DNA of 64,000 nucleotides from Mycobacterium angelicum (lineage in GTDB: Bacteria; Actinomycetota; Actinomycetes; Mycobacteriales; Mycobacteriaceae): contig NZ_MVHE01000027.1 in the NCBI RefSeq assembly GCF_002086155.1, positions 1 to 64,000 of the forward strand. The letters run 5' to 3'. The notes beneath the pieces are model-generated. The model did no database searches, was not told the origin of the DNA, and worked only from the letters and a program-made list of their open reading frames with translations. This document shows positions 45,568 through 54,264 of the stretch, piece after piece (the stretch's first letter is position 1; every line of letters begins with the position of its first letter). The position numbers and the translations under genes were made by a program.

Positions 45568-45780
45568 CTACCCGCCGAGCCGGTCGCGCAGACTCTTCGG
45601 CCGGATGTCTGGCCAGTTCTGTTCGACATACTCCAGACACTCCGCTCGGCTGGCCTCGCCGAACACCACCTTCCAGCCGTCTGGGACGTCGGCGAAGGTC
45701 GGCCACAGGCTGTGCTGTTCCTCGTCGTTGACCAGCACCAAGAAGGTGCCGTTTTCGTCATCAAATGGATTGGTGCTCAT
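45568..45780 (-). CDS. MbtH-like NRPS accessory protein
   Basis: 70 aa from ATG 45780, exactly family size. Signature: NPFDDENGTFLVLVNDEEQHSLWP, FADVPDGWKVVFGEASRAECLEYVEQNW, including the conserved Ser, Trp and Pro positions (residues about 4-55). MbtH proteins bind and activate NRPS adenylation domains. No NRPS gene is in the window; it is divergent from an MFS exporter. It may serve an NRPS encoded elsewhere. Confidence 0.95.
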   Translation of the reverse strand: MSTNPFDDENGTFLVLVNDEEQHSLWPTFADVPDGWKVVFGEASRAECLEYVEQNWPDIRPKSLRDRLGG

Positions 45781-45841
45781 CGGGATGAAGTGTACTGTCC
45801 CAACCTTAGATCCACCCCCGTGGCGACCAACGAGAATTTCG

Positions 45842-47422
45842 ATGCCCGCAAGTCGAAGCACCACCGTGTCCGACGGCCTCGATGCACGCGTGCTGAGGAT
45901 CGCCGCCGTTTGTGTGCTGGGCGTGATGATCACCGATCTGGACTCCTGGATCGTGATCGTTGCGCAGCGAACCTTCGCGCGCGAATTCGCTTCGCCGCCA
46001 GCCATTGTCGCCTGGACGCTGACCGGCTACACCTTGGCGCTGGCGACGGTGATTCCACTCACCGGCTGGGCCGCCGACCGCTTCGGCACCAAGCGACTCT
46101 TCCTGGGTTCGGTGGCGTTGTTCGCGGCGGGATCGCTGCTGTGTGCCGCGGCGCCCAACATCGCCCTGCTGGTGACGTTCCGGGTGGTGCAGGCACTGGC
46201 CGGCGGCGTACTGCTGCCGCTCACCTTCATCATCGTGACCCGGGAGGCCGGCGCACATCGGATCGGCCGGCTCATGGTCGTTCTCGCCGTGCCCATGATG
46301 CTTCCCTCCGTCTTTGCTCCGATGCTCGGCGGCTGGTTGATCGGTTCCTTCAGCTGGCGGTGGATCTTTTTGATCAACCCGCCCATCTGCCTGGTGGTAT
46401 TCCTACTGGCGCTGGCGGTCCTGCCCGACAGCGAGCCCGCCAGCAACGAGCGGCTCGACTTCATCGGCTTGCTGCTGCTGTCGCCCAGCCTGGCGACGCT
46501 GCTGTACGGCATCTCCTCGATTCCGCGCCGCGGAACCACCCAGAGCTGGCATGCGTACCTTTTCGTGTCGATCGGGTGTGTGCTGCTCGCCGGCTTCCTC
46601 TTCCATGCGCTGTACCGGCCCCGCCATCCGCTGGTCGACCTGCGATTGTTCGGTAACCGAACCTTCGCGGCGGCCAGTGCCACGATGCTGTTGTACCTGG
46701 CCGCCTGCTCGGGCCTCGGTTTGCTGATGCCCAGCTTTTTGCAGCAAGCACTCGGGCAGACACCGCTGCAATCCGGAGTGCGTTTGGTTCCTCAGGCATT
46801 GGGATTGGCAGCGATTATGCCGATCGCCGGGTACTTCGTGGACAAACGCGGCCCACGTTATTTGGCGCTGGGCGGCCTCGCGCTGATCGCAACGGGAATG
46901 GTCGTCTTCGCATATGCCGCCAGCCGGCACTGCGCTTATTGGCCGATGGTGCTGGTTGCTCTAGCCGTGATCGGGATGGGCATGGGCTGCACCAGTCCAG
47001 CGATTTCCGGGGCGGCGATCGGGACCCTCAAACCGCACCAGGTATCGCGGGGTTCGACATTGATGGGTGTGAATCCGCCGATAGCCATCTCGACCGGGGC
47101 CGCCCTGATGTCGGTCATCCTGACCGCCGAGTTCAATCGCAGCCCGTACCTCTCGGCGGTGAAACGGGCGGCCATGCCGCCGAGCGATCCAGCCAAAACC
47201 GATGTGCCGCTAGACCTTTCAGCGCCACCCCAGCAGGCTTTCCCGGCCGACTTCATGAGCCATGCCGCGAACGACCTGTCGCACGCGTACGCCGTTGTGG
47301 GTGTCATTGCCGCCTGTCTGGCGGGATCTGCACTGATACCGGCCTGGTTTCTGCCGAACCGGCCGGTGCAATCGCCGGGGCCGGCTGCGCTATTGGCCGG
47401 CAGCACAAGCGCGACAACCTGA
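45842..47422 (+). CDS. DHA2-family MFS drug exporter (EmrB/QacA type)
   Basis: 526 aa from ATG 45842; the frame is open further upstream but lacks MFS sequence and overlaps mbtH. About 14 membrane helices; motif A GWAADRFGTKRLF after helix 2; motif C-like VPMMLPSVFAPMLGGWLI. Proton-driven efflux of small molecules. Being divergent from mbtH, it could export a non-ribosomal peptide product. Confidence 0.9.
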   Translation: MPASRSTTVSDGLDARVLRIAAVCVLGVMITDLDSWIVIVAQRTFAREFASPPAIVAWTLTGYTLALATVIPLTGWAADRFGTKRLFLGSVALFAAGSLLCAAAPNIALLVTFRVVQALAGGVLLPLTFIIVTREAGAHRIGRLMVVLAVPMMLPSVFAPMLGGWLIGSFSWRWIFLINPPICLVVFLLALAVLPDSEPASNERLDFIGLLLLSPSLATLLYGISSIPRRGTTQSWHAYLFVSIGCVLLAGFLFHALYRPRHPLVDLRLFGNRTFAAASATMLLYLAACSGLGLLMPSFLQQALGQTPLQSGVRLVPQALGLAAIMPIAGYFVDKRGPRYLALGGLALIATGMVVFAYAASRHCAYWPMVLVALAVIGMGMGCTSPAISGAAIGTLKPHQVSRGSTLMGVNPPIAISTGAALMSVILTAEFNRSPYLSAVKRAAMPPSDPAKTDVPLDLSAPPQQAFPADFMSHAANDLSHAYAVVGVIAACLAGSALIPAWFLPNRPVQSPGPAALLAGSTSATT

Positions 47423-47461
47423 TATTTCAGGGATTTCTCTTTCCACCGTATACCGCACCCG

Positions 47462-47480
47462 GGGGCTTGCGGCAAGACCC
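47462..47480. promoter_or_regulatory. Rifamycin-associated element (RAE)
   Basis: GGGGCTTGCGGCAAGACCC: differs at one base from the 19-bp RAE consensus I recall (…GGCCC at the end). It is an inverted repeat centred on TTGC-G-GCAA, 53 bp before the helR GTG. RAEs precede rifamycin-resistance genes in actinobacteria and mediate induction by rifamycins. Confidence 0.85.
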
Positions 47481-47533
47481 CCCTGATGCCGCACAATCGC
47501 TGGCCTAAGCAGAAACGGCGCAGATGGGGGCAC

Positions 47534-49729
47534 GTGTCAACGCATACATACGACGAGGAATTGCGGTCCGAGCAAAGCTACGTGACCGATCTCTACGCGC
47601 GGCTCGACGCCGAACGCGCGCGACTTAAGGAGGGCTACCGGGAAGCCCTGCAGCATCCGATTGATCCACAGAATGGCGGGACCCTGGTCGAGCGCGATGC
47701 CGGGGTGCGTTCGCTCGCCAAAGCGATGCAGCGATTGGACGTCGCCGACGACGGCCTGTGCTTCGGCCGGCTGGACGCCCTGTCAGGCGAACACCTTTAC
47801 ATCGGCCGGATCGGCATTCTCGACAGCGAGAACGAGTACCACCCGCTGCTGCTCGACTGGCGGGCGCCGGCATCGCGCGCGTTCTACGTCGCCACCGCCG
47901 CGAGCCCGGAGGATATGCGCCGGCGCCGCCAGTTCCATACCCGCGGACGTCGAGTCCTCGACTTCACCGACGAGGTTTTCGGACGCCCCAGCGGCGAACA
48001 ACGCGGTGACGCAGCACTTTTGGCGGCGGTCAACGCGCCGCGCGGGGCGGGGATGCGCGACATCGTCGCGACTATCCAGGCCGAACAGGATCAGATCATC
48101 CGGCTCGATCACCCCGGGGTGCTGGTGATCGAGGGCGGCCCGGGCACCGGCAAGACGGTGGTGGCACTGCACCGCGTCGCCTATCTGCTCTACACCCAGC
48201 GGGACCGGTTTGAACGTCACGGGGTACTCGTGGTGGGGCCCAACCAGGCGTTCCTCAACCACATCGGCCGGGTGTTGCCGTCGCTTGGCGAGTCGGAGGT
48301 GGTATTCATGACCACCGGCGACCTGATGCCCGGGCTGCACGTCACCGCCGAAGACGCTCCGGAAGTCGCCCGGATCAAGGGCTCACTGCAGATCTTGGAG
48401 GTGCTCGCGGCGGCGATCGCCGATCGGCAGCGGCTACCGCAGGAACCGCTGCCCATCCAGCTGTCCGACGTCGAGGTGCGCATCGACTCCGAGACCGCGG
48501 AATGGGCCCGGCAGGAGGCACGCGACAGCGGACTGCCGCACAACGAGGCCCGCGCGGTGTTCAGCGACATCGTCACTTTTGTCCTCACCGAAAGAGCGAT
48601 AGCCCGCATCGGGCGGGGCTGGCTGACCCGACAGGACCGCCAGGCCTGGGAGCGACTGCGCGAGGACCTGCTCACCGAACTCGCCGACAGCGCCCAGTTC
48701 AATGCCGCGCTCGAGCAACTCTGGCCGAGGCTCACACCGGAAGGACTGTTGGCATCGCTGTACACCTCGCCGGAGCGGCTACGCGCGGCGCGCGCCGACC
48801 AGACGCTGTTGCGTACCGACGGCGAAGCGTGGACGGTCTCGGACGTGGCTCTGCTCGACGAACTGGTCGATCTGCTGGGCCGCGACAAGGCGGCAGACGA
48901 AGCCGCCCAGCGCGAACGCGACGCCGAGGCCGCCGATGAGGCCGCCTATGCCGCCGGCGTGCTGGATCTGATGATCCACCGTGAGGATCTGATGGACGAC
49001 GAGGATCAGCTGCTCGCGACGGACATGCTCTACGGCGAGGACCTGGCCGAGCGTTTCCAGGAGCACGACACTCGCGATCTCGCCGAACGCGCTGTGGCGG
49101 ACCGGGATTGGACCTATGGGCACATCGTGGTGGACGAGGCCCAGGAATTGTCCGAGATGGATTGGCGGGTGCTCATGCGCCGCTGTCCGGCGCGCTCCTT
49201 CACGGTGGTCGGCGACCTCGCCCAGCGACGTTCGGCGGCCGGAGCCACGCAGTGGGGTCCGATCATGGAGCCGCATGTGCCCGGCCGCTGGGTGTACCGG
49301 TCGCTGTCGGTGAACTACCGCACCCCGGCGGAGATCATGGCCGTCGCCGCAAGACTGCTCGCCGAGTTCGCGCCCGGTGTCCAGCCGCCGGAATCGGTCC
49401 GTGCCTGCGGGGTGCAACCCTGGGCACGGCGCCTCAACGAAGGCGAACTATCCACTGCCATAGCGGAATTCGTCCGCGATGAAGCCGGGCGCGAGGGCAC
49501 CAGCGTGGTGATCGGGCCCCCTGGTGTGCCGGGTGCGGTGACCCCGTCGCAAACCAAGGGCCTGGAGTTCGATGCCGTGCTGGTGGTCGAGCCGGAGCGA
49601 ATTCTCGCAGCCGGCCCGCGCGGTGCGGCCGACCTCTACGTCGCGCTCACCCGCGCCACCCAGCGTCTGGGCGTCCTGCATGTCGGCCCGTTGCCACCGG
49701 CTCTGAGTGGGATTGGTTCGTTGAGATAG
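47534..49729 (+). CDS. helR: HelR-type RNA polymerase recycling motor ATPase (HelD family)
   Basis: 731 aa from GTG 47534. The N-terminal coiled part (EELRSEQSYVTDLYARLDAERARL) would enter the polymerase channel. UvrD/Rep-like ATPase core: Walker A GGPGTGKTVVALHR near residue 201, HIVVDEAQELSEMDW, VVGDLAQRRS, SVNYRTPAEI, and LYVALTRATQRLGVLHVG. HelR removes stalled or rifamycin-bound RNA polymerase and gives rifampicin tolerance in M. abscessus; the RAE upstream supports that role here rather than a generic HelD. No equivalent in M. tuberculosis that I recall. Confidence 0.92.
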   Translation: MSTHTYDEELRSEQSYVTDLYARLDAERARLKEGYREALQHPIDPQNGGTLVERDAGVRSLAKAMQRLDVADDGLCFGRLDALSGEHLYIGRIGILDSENEYHPLLLDWRAPASRAFYVATAASPEDMRRRRQFHTRGRRVLDFTDEVFGRPSGEQRGDAALLAAVNAPRGAGMRDIVATIQAEQDQIIRLDHPGVLVIEGGPGTGKTVVALHRVAYLLYTQRDRFERHGVLVVGPNQAFLNHIGRVLPSLGESEVVFMTTGDLMPGLHVTAEDAPEVARIKGSLQILEVLAAAIADRQRLPQEPLPIQLSDVEVRIDSETAEWARQEARDSGLPHNEARAVFSDIVTFVLTERAIARIGRGWLTRQDRQAWERLREDLLTELADSAQFNAALEQLWPRLTPEGLLASLYTSPERLRAARADQTLLRTDGEAWTVSDVALLDELVDLLGRDKAADEAAQRERDAEAADEAAYAAGVLDLMIHREDLMDDEDQLLATDMLYGEDLAERFQEHDTRDLAERAVADRDWTYGHIVVDEAQELSEMDWRVLMRRCPARSFTVVGDLAQRRSAAGATQWGPIMEPHVPGRWVYRSLSVNYRTPAEIMAVAARLLAEFAPGVQPPESVRACGVQPWARRLNEGELSTAIAEFVRDEAGREGTSVVIGPPGVPGAVTPSQTKGLEFDAVLVVEPERILAAGPRGAADLYVALTRATQRLGVLHVGPLPPALSGIGSLR

Positions 49730-49733
49730 CGGC

Positions 49734-50453
49734 TTACTTCCAGGCGAACACCGGTTGCTCGAGTTCGTCGACCGGGTCGTGCCGGTCTTCCAGGCACAGC
49801 CAGCGCAGTTGCAGCAGCACGGCCCCCGTCGGCGCGTGAATGAGGTCGTTTCCCAACGGGATCTGCACGACCGGCCGCGGGCTTTCGGGAATTGCGATGA
49901 ACCGCGGCGAATCGGGGCGCTGCAATTGGTGCAGCCCCACCCGGTAGACCGCTAGCACCTCCGCGGGCGCGGGTCTTAGCTCGAGCCGCCCGCCGCCCCA
50001 GATCACCACCGGGGTGATGACGTAACCGGATCGCGTCGGGTAATCGTCGAGTACCCCCAGCACGGCCGAGTCGGACAGCTCGACGCCGACCTCCTCGTGC
50101 AGCTCCCGCAACGCTGCCTCCACCACACTTTCCCCCGGATCCAGGCGGCCGCCGGGCAGCGCCCACTGCGCGGCGTGTGAGCTGAGCCGAGATGTCCTGC
50201 GGCACAACAGGAATGCCGCACCTCCGGACACGTCGACCATATGGCCGTCCAAACCCGGTTCCGGCATCGCCCGGCCACCGATCCACTCGTGCACCGGCGC
50301 CGGATCGGTCCGGTCCTCACCGATCTCCGAATCGACAAGCACCACGGCGACGGCGGCATGCCGTTTGGTCGGGTCCGTCACGGCGCGGCGGTCGTGACCC
50401 GCCAAGCGCGCACGAATCTGCGCACGCAGCGTTTCGTCGTACGCGATCGTCAC
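49734..50453 (-). CDS. Nudix hydrolase
   Basis: 239 aa from GTG 50453 (an upstream frame to 50543 overlaps the divergent LLM gene). Nudix box GGRLDPGESVVEAALRELHEEVGVE (residues about 104-128) fits Gx5Ex7REUxEExGU. Flanking beta strands VAVVLVDSE and AAFLLCRR. Cleaves a nucleoside diphosphate-linked substrate, unidentified. Convergent with helR, gap 4 bp. Confidence 0.88.
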   Translation of the reverse strand: MTIAYDETLRAQIRARLAGHDRRAVTDPTKRHAAVAVVLVDSEIGEDRTDPAPVHEWIGGRAMPEPGLDGHMVDVSGGAAFLLCRRTSRLSSHAAQWALPGGRLDPGESVVEAALRELHEEVGVELSDSAVLGVLDDYPTRSGYVITPVVIWGGGRLELRPAPAEVLAVYRVGLHQLQRPDSPRFIAIPESPRPVVQIPLGNDLIHAPTGAVLLQLRWLCLEDRHDPVDELEQPVFAWK

Positions 50454-50516
50454 CGTTCGACCATATGCCGGGGTACCGCCGGGAAGCAGTCGCGGTGCGG
50501 TGCGGTTGAATGCGGA

Positions 50517-51374
50517 ATGCGCATTGGAGTCGTATTTCCGCAAACCGAGCTCGGTGGAGACCCCGCGGTCCTGCGTGCCTACGGACTAGGTGTCGAAGAA
50601 CTCGGGTACACCCACATCCTGGCCTACGACCACGTGGTGGGCGCCGATCCGGAAATGCACCAGGGGTGGTGGGGACCCTACGACATCGACTCGACGTTCC
50701 ACGAGCCGTTCGTCATGTTCGGATACCTGGCCGCAGTCACGTCGCTGGAATTGGTCACCGGCATCATCATCCTGCCGCAGCGGCAGTCGGTGCTGGTGGC
50801 CAAGCAGGCCGCCGAGGTCGACCTCCTCACCGGCGGACGGTTTCGGCTCGGGGTCGGATTGGGCTGGAACGCAGTCGAATTCGAGGCGCTCGGGGAAAAG
50901 TTCAGCAATCGCGGCAAGCGCTCGGAGGAACAGGTCGAGGTGCTGCGCAAGCTGTGGACAGAGCGGTCGGTGACGTTCGCCGGGAAGTACCACACGGTGA
51001 CCGGGGCGGGCCTGGCACCGCTGCCCAGCCAGCAGCCGATTCCGGTGTGGTTCGGTGCGGCGTCCGACCGGGCTTACGAGCGCGCCGGCCGGCTCGGCGA
51101 CGGCTGGTTTCCGATGATGGAGCCGGGCCCCGGCCTGGACTACGCCCGTGAGCAGGTACACCGCGCGGCAACCGCCGCGGGACGGGATGCCGGGGGCCTG
51201 GGGATGGAAGGCCGGGTCAGCTGGACCGGCGACCTTGAGAAGATTGCGGCCGACATCGCGGCCTGGAAAGCCGCGGGCGCCACGCACGTATCGGTGAACA
51301 CCATGAAAGCCGGCCTGGCCGGCGTCGACGACCATCTCGCCGCACTGGAGCGGGTCGCGGCGGAGCTCAGCTAG
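50517..51374 (+). CDS. LLM-class F420-dependent oxidoreductase
   Basis: 285 aa from ATG 50517. Opens MRIGVVFPQTELGGDP; contains HILAYDHVVGADP, TGIIILPQRQSVLVAKQAAEVD, GRFRLGVGLGWNAVEFEALG, and IPVWFGAASDRAYERAGRLGDGW, typical of F420-dependent luciferase-like enzymes. Followed 18 nt later by a PIG-L deacetylase. Confidence 0.92.
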   Translation: MRIGVVFPQTELGGDPAVLRAYGLGVEELGYTHILAYDHVVGADPEMHQGWWGPYDIDSTFHEPFVMFGYLAAVTSLELVTGIIILPQRQSVLVAKQAAEVDLLTGGRFRLGVGLGWNAVEFEALGEKFSNRGKRSEEQVEVLRKLWTERSVTFAGKYHTVTGAGLAPLPSQQPIPVWFGAASDRAYERAGRLGDGWFPMMEPGPGLDYAREQVHRAATAAGRDAGGLGMEGRVSWTGDLEKIAADIAAWKAAGATHVSVNTMKAGLAGVDDHLAALERVAAELS

Positions 51375-51392
51375 CCCTGCATACTGCAATTC

Positions 51393-52175
51393 ATGGCCAC
51401 CGTCGTCGCTTTCCACGCACACCCGGACGACGAGGTCATCCTCACCGGCGGCACGCTCGCGAAAGCGGCGGCGGCGGGGCATCGCGTGGTCGTCGTCACC
51501 GCGACCGACGGCCGGATGGGTAACGAGGACGACGACCTGCGCCTGAACGAATTGCGAACGAGCGCAGGCATTCTCGGAGTCCACCGGGTGGAGTGCCTGG
51601 GCTACGCCGACAGCGGCTACGGGCCCGACTTCTACCCCGATCCCCCGGGACGGGTCCGGTTCGGCCGCGCCGATGTCGACGAGGCGGCCCAGCGGCTCGC
51701 CTCGATACTTCGCGCCGAAAATGCGCAGCTCTTGCTCAGCTATCAGAGCAACGGCGGGTACGGCCACCGCGATCACGTGCAGGTGCATCACGTCGGCAAG
51801 CGAGCCGCTGAACTGGCCACGACTCCACGTGTGCTCGAAGCGACGATGCCACGCGAATTGCTCAGCCGCATAGGCGATCTGGCGCGCTTGCTGCGCCTGC
51901 CGGCGCCCTACGACCGCGATGTGGTGCGCACCGCATACGCCCCGCGGGCCACCATTACGCATCGGATCAATGTGCGTCGGTTCGCGCGGCAGAAATGCGT
52001 GGCATTCGGTGCGCATCGCTCGCAGATCGGTACGGGGCGCAACGCGCGGCTGTTTGGTCTGCTGCTTCAACTGCCACCCGCCGTACTTGGCCTGATCTTC
52101 AGTCATGAGTGGTTCGTCGATCCGGCTGGTCCGTCAGGCCCGCCGCGACCTCCGCGCTGCGACATCTTCGACTGA
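51393..52175 (+). CDS. PIG-L/LmbE-family deacetylase
   Basis: 260 aa. Zinc motif AFHAHPDDEVILTGG near the start and a second site GYGHRDHVQVHHVG around residue 124. Related to MshB and Mca, which hydrolyse N-acetyl groups or mycothiol conjugates; here the substrate is unknown. Likely cotranscribed with the LLM gene. Confidence 0.92.
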   Translation: MATVVAFHAHPDDEVILTGGTLAKAAAAGHRVVVVTATDGRMGNEDDDLRLNELRTSAGILGVHRVECLGYADSGYGPDFYPDPPGRVRFGRADVDEAAQRLASILRAENAQLLLSYQSNGGYGHRDHVQVHHVGKRAAELATTPRVLEATMPRELLSRIGDLARLLRLPAPYDRDVVRTAYAPRATITHRINVRRFARQKCVAFGAHRSQIGTGRNARLFGLLLQLPPAVLGLIFSHEWFVDPAGPSGPPRPPRCDIFD

Positions 52176-52228
52176 TTAGTTGCCCGAGCTTCGCTGAGCG
52201 CTCCAGACCAATAGTCCGACTTGGAACG

Positions 52229-52260
52229 CGATATCGTCGGCGATATCGCCCAAATTTGGG
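52229..52260. promoter_or_regulatory. Cluster of three palindromes upstream of the lysin locus
   Basis: CGATATCG at 52229-52236 and again at 52241-52248 (12-bp period), followed at once by CCCAAATTTGGG (52249-52260). They lie in the 310-bp gap after PIG-L and 73 bp before the small ORF at 52333. A likely repressor or promoter region for the lysin operon. Confidence 0.55.
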
Positions 52261-52332
52261 TATGTCGCGGCGCACCTTGGAGTGCCAAAATATCAACTGT
52301 CCGTACCAACTTCAGCGGTACGAGGAGTGGCG

Positions 52333-52440
52333 ATGCCGAAGAATGTCGCTATCTGCGTGAGGGGCACCCGGGAAAACGGGAGCGTCAATGACCTCGCGGC
52401 ATTCACCTACGTCGGCAAGAACGGACCGATCGGCGGCTGA
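52333..52440 (+). CDS. 35-aa small protein upstream of lysin
   Basis: ATG 52333 with GAGGAG at ideal spacing opens MPKNVAICVRGTRENGSVND and ends AAFTYVGKNGPIGG, stop TGA 52438-52440. 45 nt before the lysin ATG, same strand. No known motif. The strong ribosome site makes translation likely; it could be a leader peptide or a partner. Confidence 0.5.
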   Translation: MPKNVAICVRGTRENGSVNDLAAFTYVGKNGPIGG

Positions 52441-52485
52441 ACGGGCAGTCGCCGCCCGCCAAATCAACCAACAGGGGGTTCCCAA

Positions 52486-54255
52486 ATGGTCCTCATCACC
52501 GAAAACGGGTGGCCGCAATGCTCGCGCGACGAGTGCGACACGGTGTCGGTACCCGGCACTAACAAGGTTCGTCTCGTGGTGCGTGCCGGCGACGCCGCGA
52601 CTGTGCTGTCCGCCTGGGCGGCGTGGTTCCACCGCAACATACGTTCCATCGAACCCCCTGACGGACACCAGAATTGGTGGTATTGGGATCCGGTCGACAG
52701 CATGTGGAACTCCAACCATTTGTCGGGTACCGCAATCGATCTGTGCGCCGACGAACTCAATCAATACAGATATGACATGCCGCAGGATCAGGTCACCAAA
52801 GTAAAGCAGGGTCTTTCGCTGTTCGAGGCAAACATCTACTGGGGCCGCGACTGGGGTGCCGGCGATCAGGATGAAATGCACTTTCAATGCGGTTACGACA
52901 CCTGGAACAATCCACGGTTCGCGCAATTCGCGCAGCGGCTGCGCGACGGGTATCTCAATATCTTCGGCCCGCCCGATCCGTTGGCATTTCCCCTGCCGAT
53001 GGGTTACTACTACGGGCCGCTGGAGGGACCCGACAACTGCATCTCCGGGGACTACGCGACCGACTCGCAGGCCGCCAAGGACGGGCTGGGCCGGTGGCAG
53101 GAAAAGCTGGGTCTAGCGGTGACCAAGCACTGGGATGATGCGACCGCCAAGGCAGCGACCGAGCTGCAACGCCAGAAAGGTTGGCCGCCCAACCCGGCGT
53201 TCGGATATGGGGGGGTGTACGCCGCTGAATGGGACGCCGTCATGCGGGACAACTGGCAGCTTCCCGAAGACTGGGATGCCTCGAAAGTCGAAGGACCCGA
53301 AATTCCCTTGGTCAAATGGGGTGACTACAGCCAATATCAAGAATGCTGCATTGACGAGTCCTATCCGTATCCGGTCGTCTGTTTCCGCGCCTCGATCGCC
53401 GATGCCAGCGCCACGACAGCGGCTCGCTATGGGGGCATCGACACCAAATTCGTCGACAACATGACGCGGGCCAAGCAGCTGGTCGCCGAGGGCAAGATAA
53501 AGAAGATCATCGCCTATCACTTCTGGGTGCCCAACTTTGACAACTGGGGCACGTTCAAGGCGGCGATCGATGCGGTGGGCGGTGTCTTCCCGGAATTGGC
53601 GTTCATGGTGGACGTCGAGGACGGCGGCCCGAAGTGGGACATCCGCGGGGATCAATCCAGTGGCGTCAACGAATTCATCACGAAAGGGCAGGCGCTTTTC
53701 GTCAATCGGCAAGCCGCGAGCATCTACGTAAACTTCAACGCCAACCCAGACTTGCTGCCGGTCGCGTCACTGCCGAAAGGGGTCAAGATCATCGTGCCCC
53801 GCTACGCCGGCCCCGACAATCCGCCGGTCGTTCCGGCGGGGGTTTCGGTATTTGCCCACCAGTACGCGGAAGACGAGAACACGCCGCCGTTCGGACCGAC
53901 GGACATCAATCAAAGCCGTATGACACTCAGCGCGTGGCTACAGGCCTGGGGCAGCAATGGCGGGGAGGGCAAGCCTGCCGTCGACCAGGTATCGGCCGCA
54001 CATCCGACAACCTTCACCGAGGAAGACCGGGCACTGCTCACCGAGGTACGCGACCTGCTCAAGCAATACCTGGCCACGACAAGCGGCGAACAGCCGGCCC
54101 TTGCCGGTGCGTTGACCAACGGACGACCGCAGCGCGCCGGCGCCGCCAAGGTTTCGCGGCCCAGGAAGGCGCCCGTGAAACGGACCACCGGAGCCGCCAA
54201 GGCAACGGCGAAGACCGAGGCCAGGAGGCGCCCTAAGGCGAACGCGCCCAAGTAA
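52486..54255 (+). CDS. Phage lysin-like peptidoglycan hydrolase: M15 peptidase + GH25-like domain + basic tail
   Basis: 589 aa, AGGGGG seven nt before the ATG. N-terminal zinc peptidase of the M15 group: S76-x-H78-xx-G81-x-A83-x-D85 (SNHLSGTAIDL) and E130-x-H132. Residues about 190-255 look like a peptidoglycan-binding helical repeat. Residues about 285-500 are lysozyme-like (AYHFWVPNFDNWG, and MVDVEDGG with D376-x-E378 as in GH25). The last 45 residues are Ala/Lys/Arg-rich, like histone H1-type tails (RPRKAPVKRTTGAAKATAK). No signal peptide or holin gene. Resembles mycobacteriophage LysA architecture, but no other phage genes are near. Confidence 0.85.
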   Translation: MVLITENGWPQCSRDECDTVSVPGTNKVRLVVRAGDAATVLSAWAAWFHRNIRSIEPPDGHQNWWYWDPVDSMWNSNHLSGTAIDLCADELNQYRYDMPQDQVTKVKQGLSLFEANIYWGRDWGAGDQDEMHFQCGYDTWNNPRFAQFAQRLRDGYLNIFGPPDPLAFPLPMGYYYGPLEGPDNCISGDYATDSQAAKDGLGRWQEKLGLAVTKHWDDATAKAATELQRQKGWPPNPAFGYGGVYAAEWDAVMRDNWQLPEDWDASKVEGPEIPLVKWGDYSQYQECCIDESYPYPVVCFRASIADASATTAARYGGIDTKFVDNMTRAKQLVAEGKIKKIIAYHFWVPNFDNWGTFKAAIDAVGGVFPELAFMVDVEDGGPKWDIRGDQSSGVNEFITKGQALFVNRQAASIYVNFNANPDLLPVASLPKGVKIIVPRYAGPDNPPVVPAGVSVFAHQYAEDENTPPFGPTDINQSRMTLSAWLQAWGSNGGEGKPAVDQVSAAHPTTFTEEDRALLTEVRDLLKQYLATTSGEQPALAGALTNGRPQRAGAAKVSRPRKAPVKRTTGAAKATAKTEARRRPKANAPK

Positions 54256-54264
54256 TTTCGCGCT

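Noticed and set aside
50586..52106. 506-aa minus-strand frame
   Set aside because: Antisense to LLM and PIG-L genes that carry clear motifs.
52229..54255. Complete prophage
   Set aside because: Only the lysin-like gene is phage-like; neighbours on both sides are ordinary mycobacterial genes, and no integrase or att site was seen.
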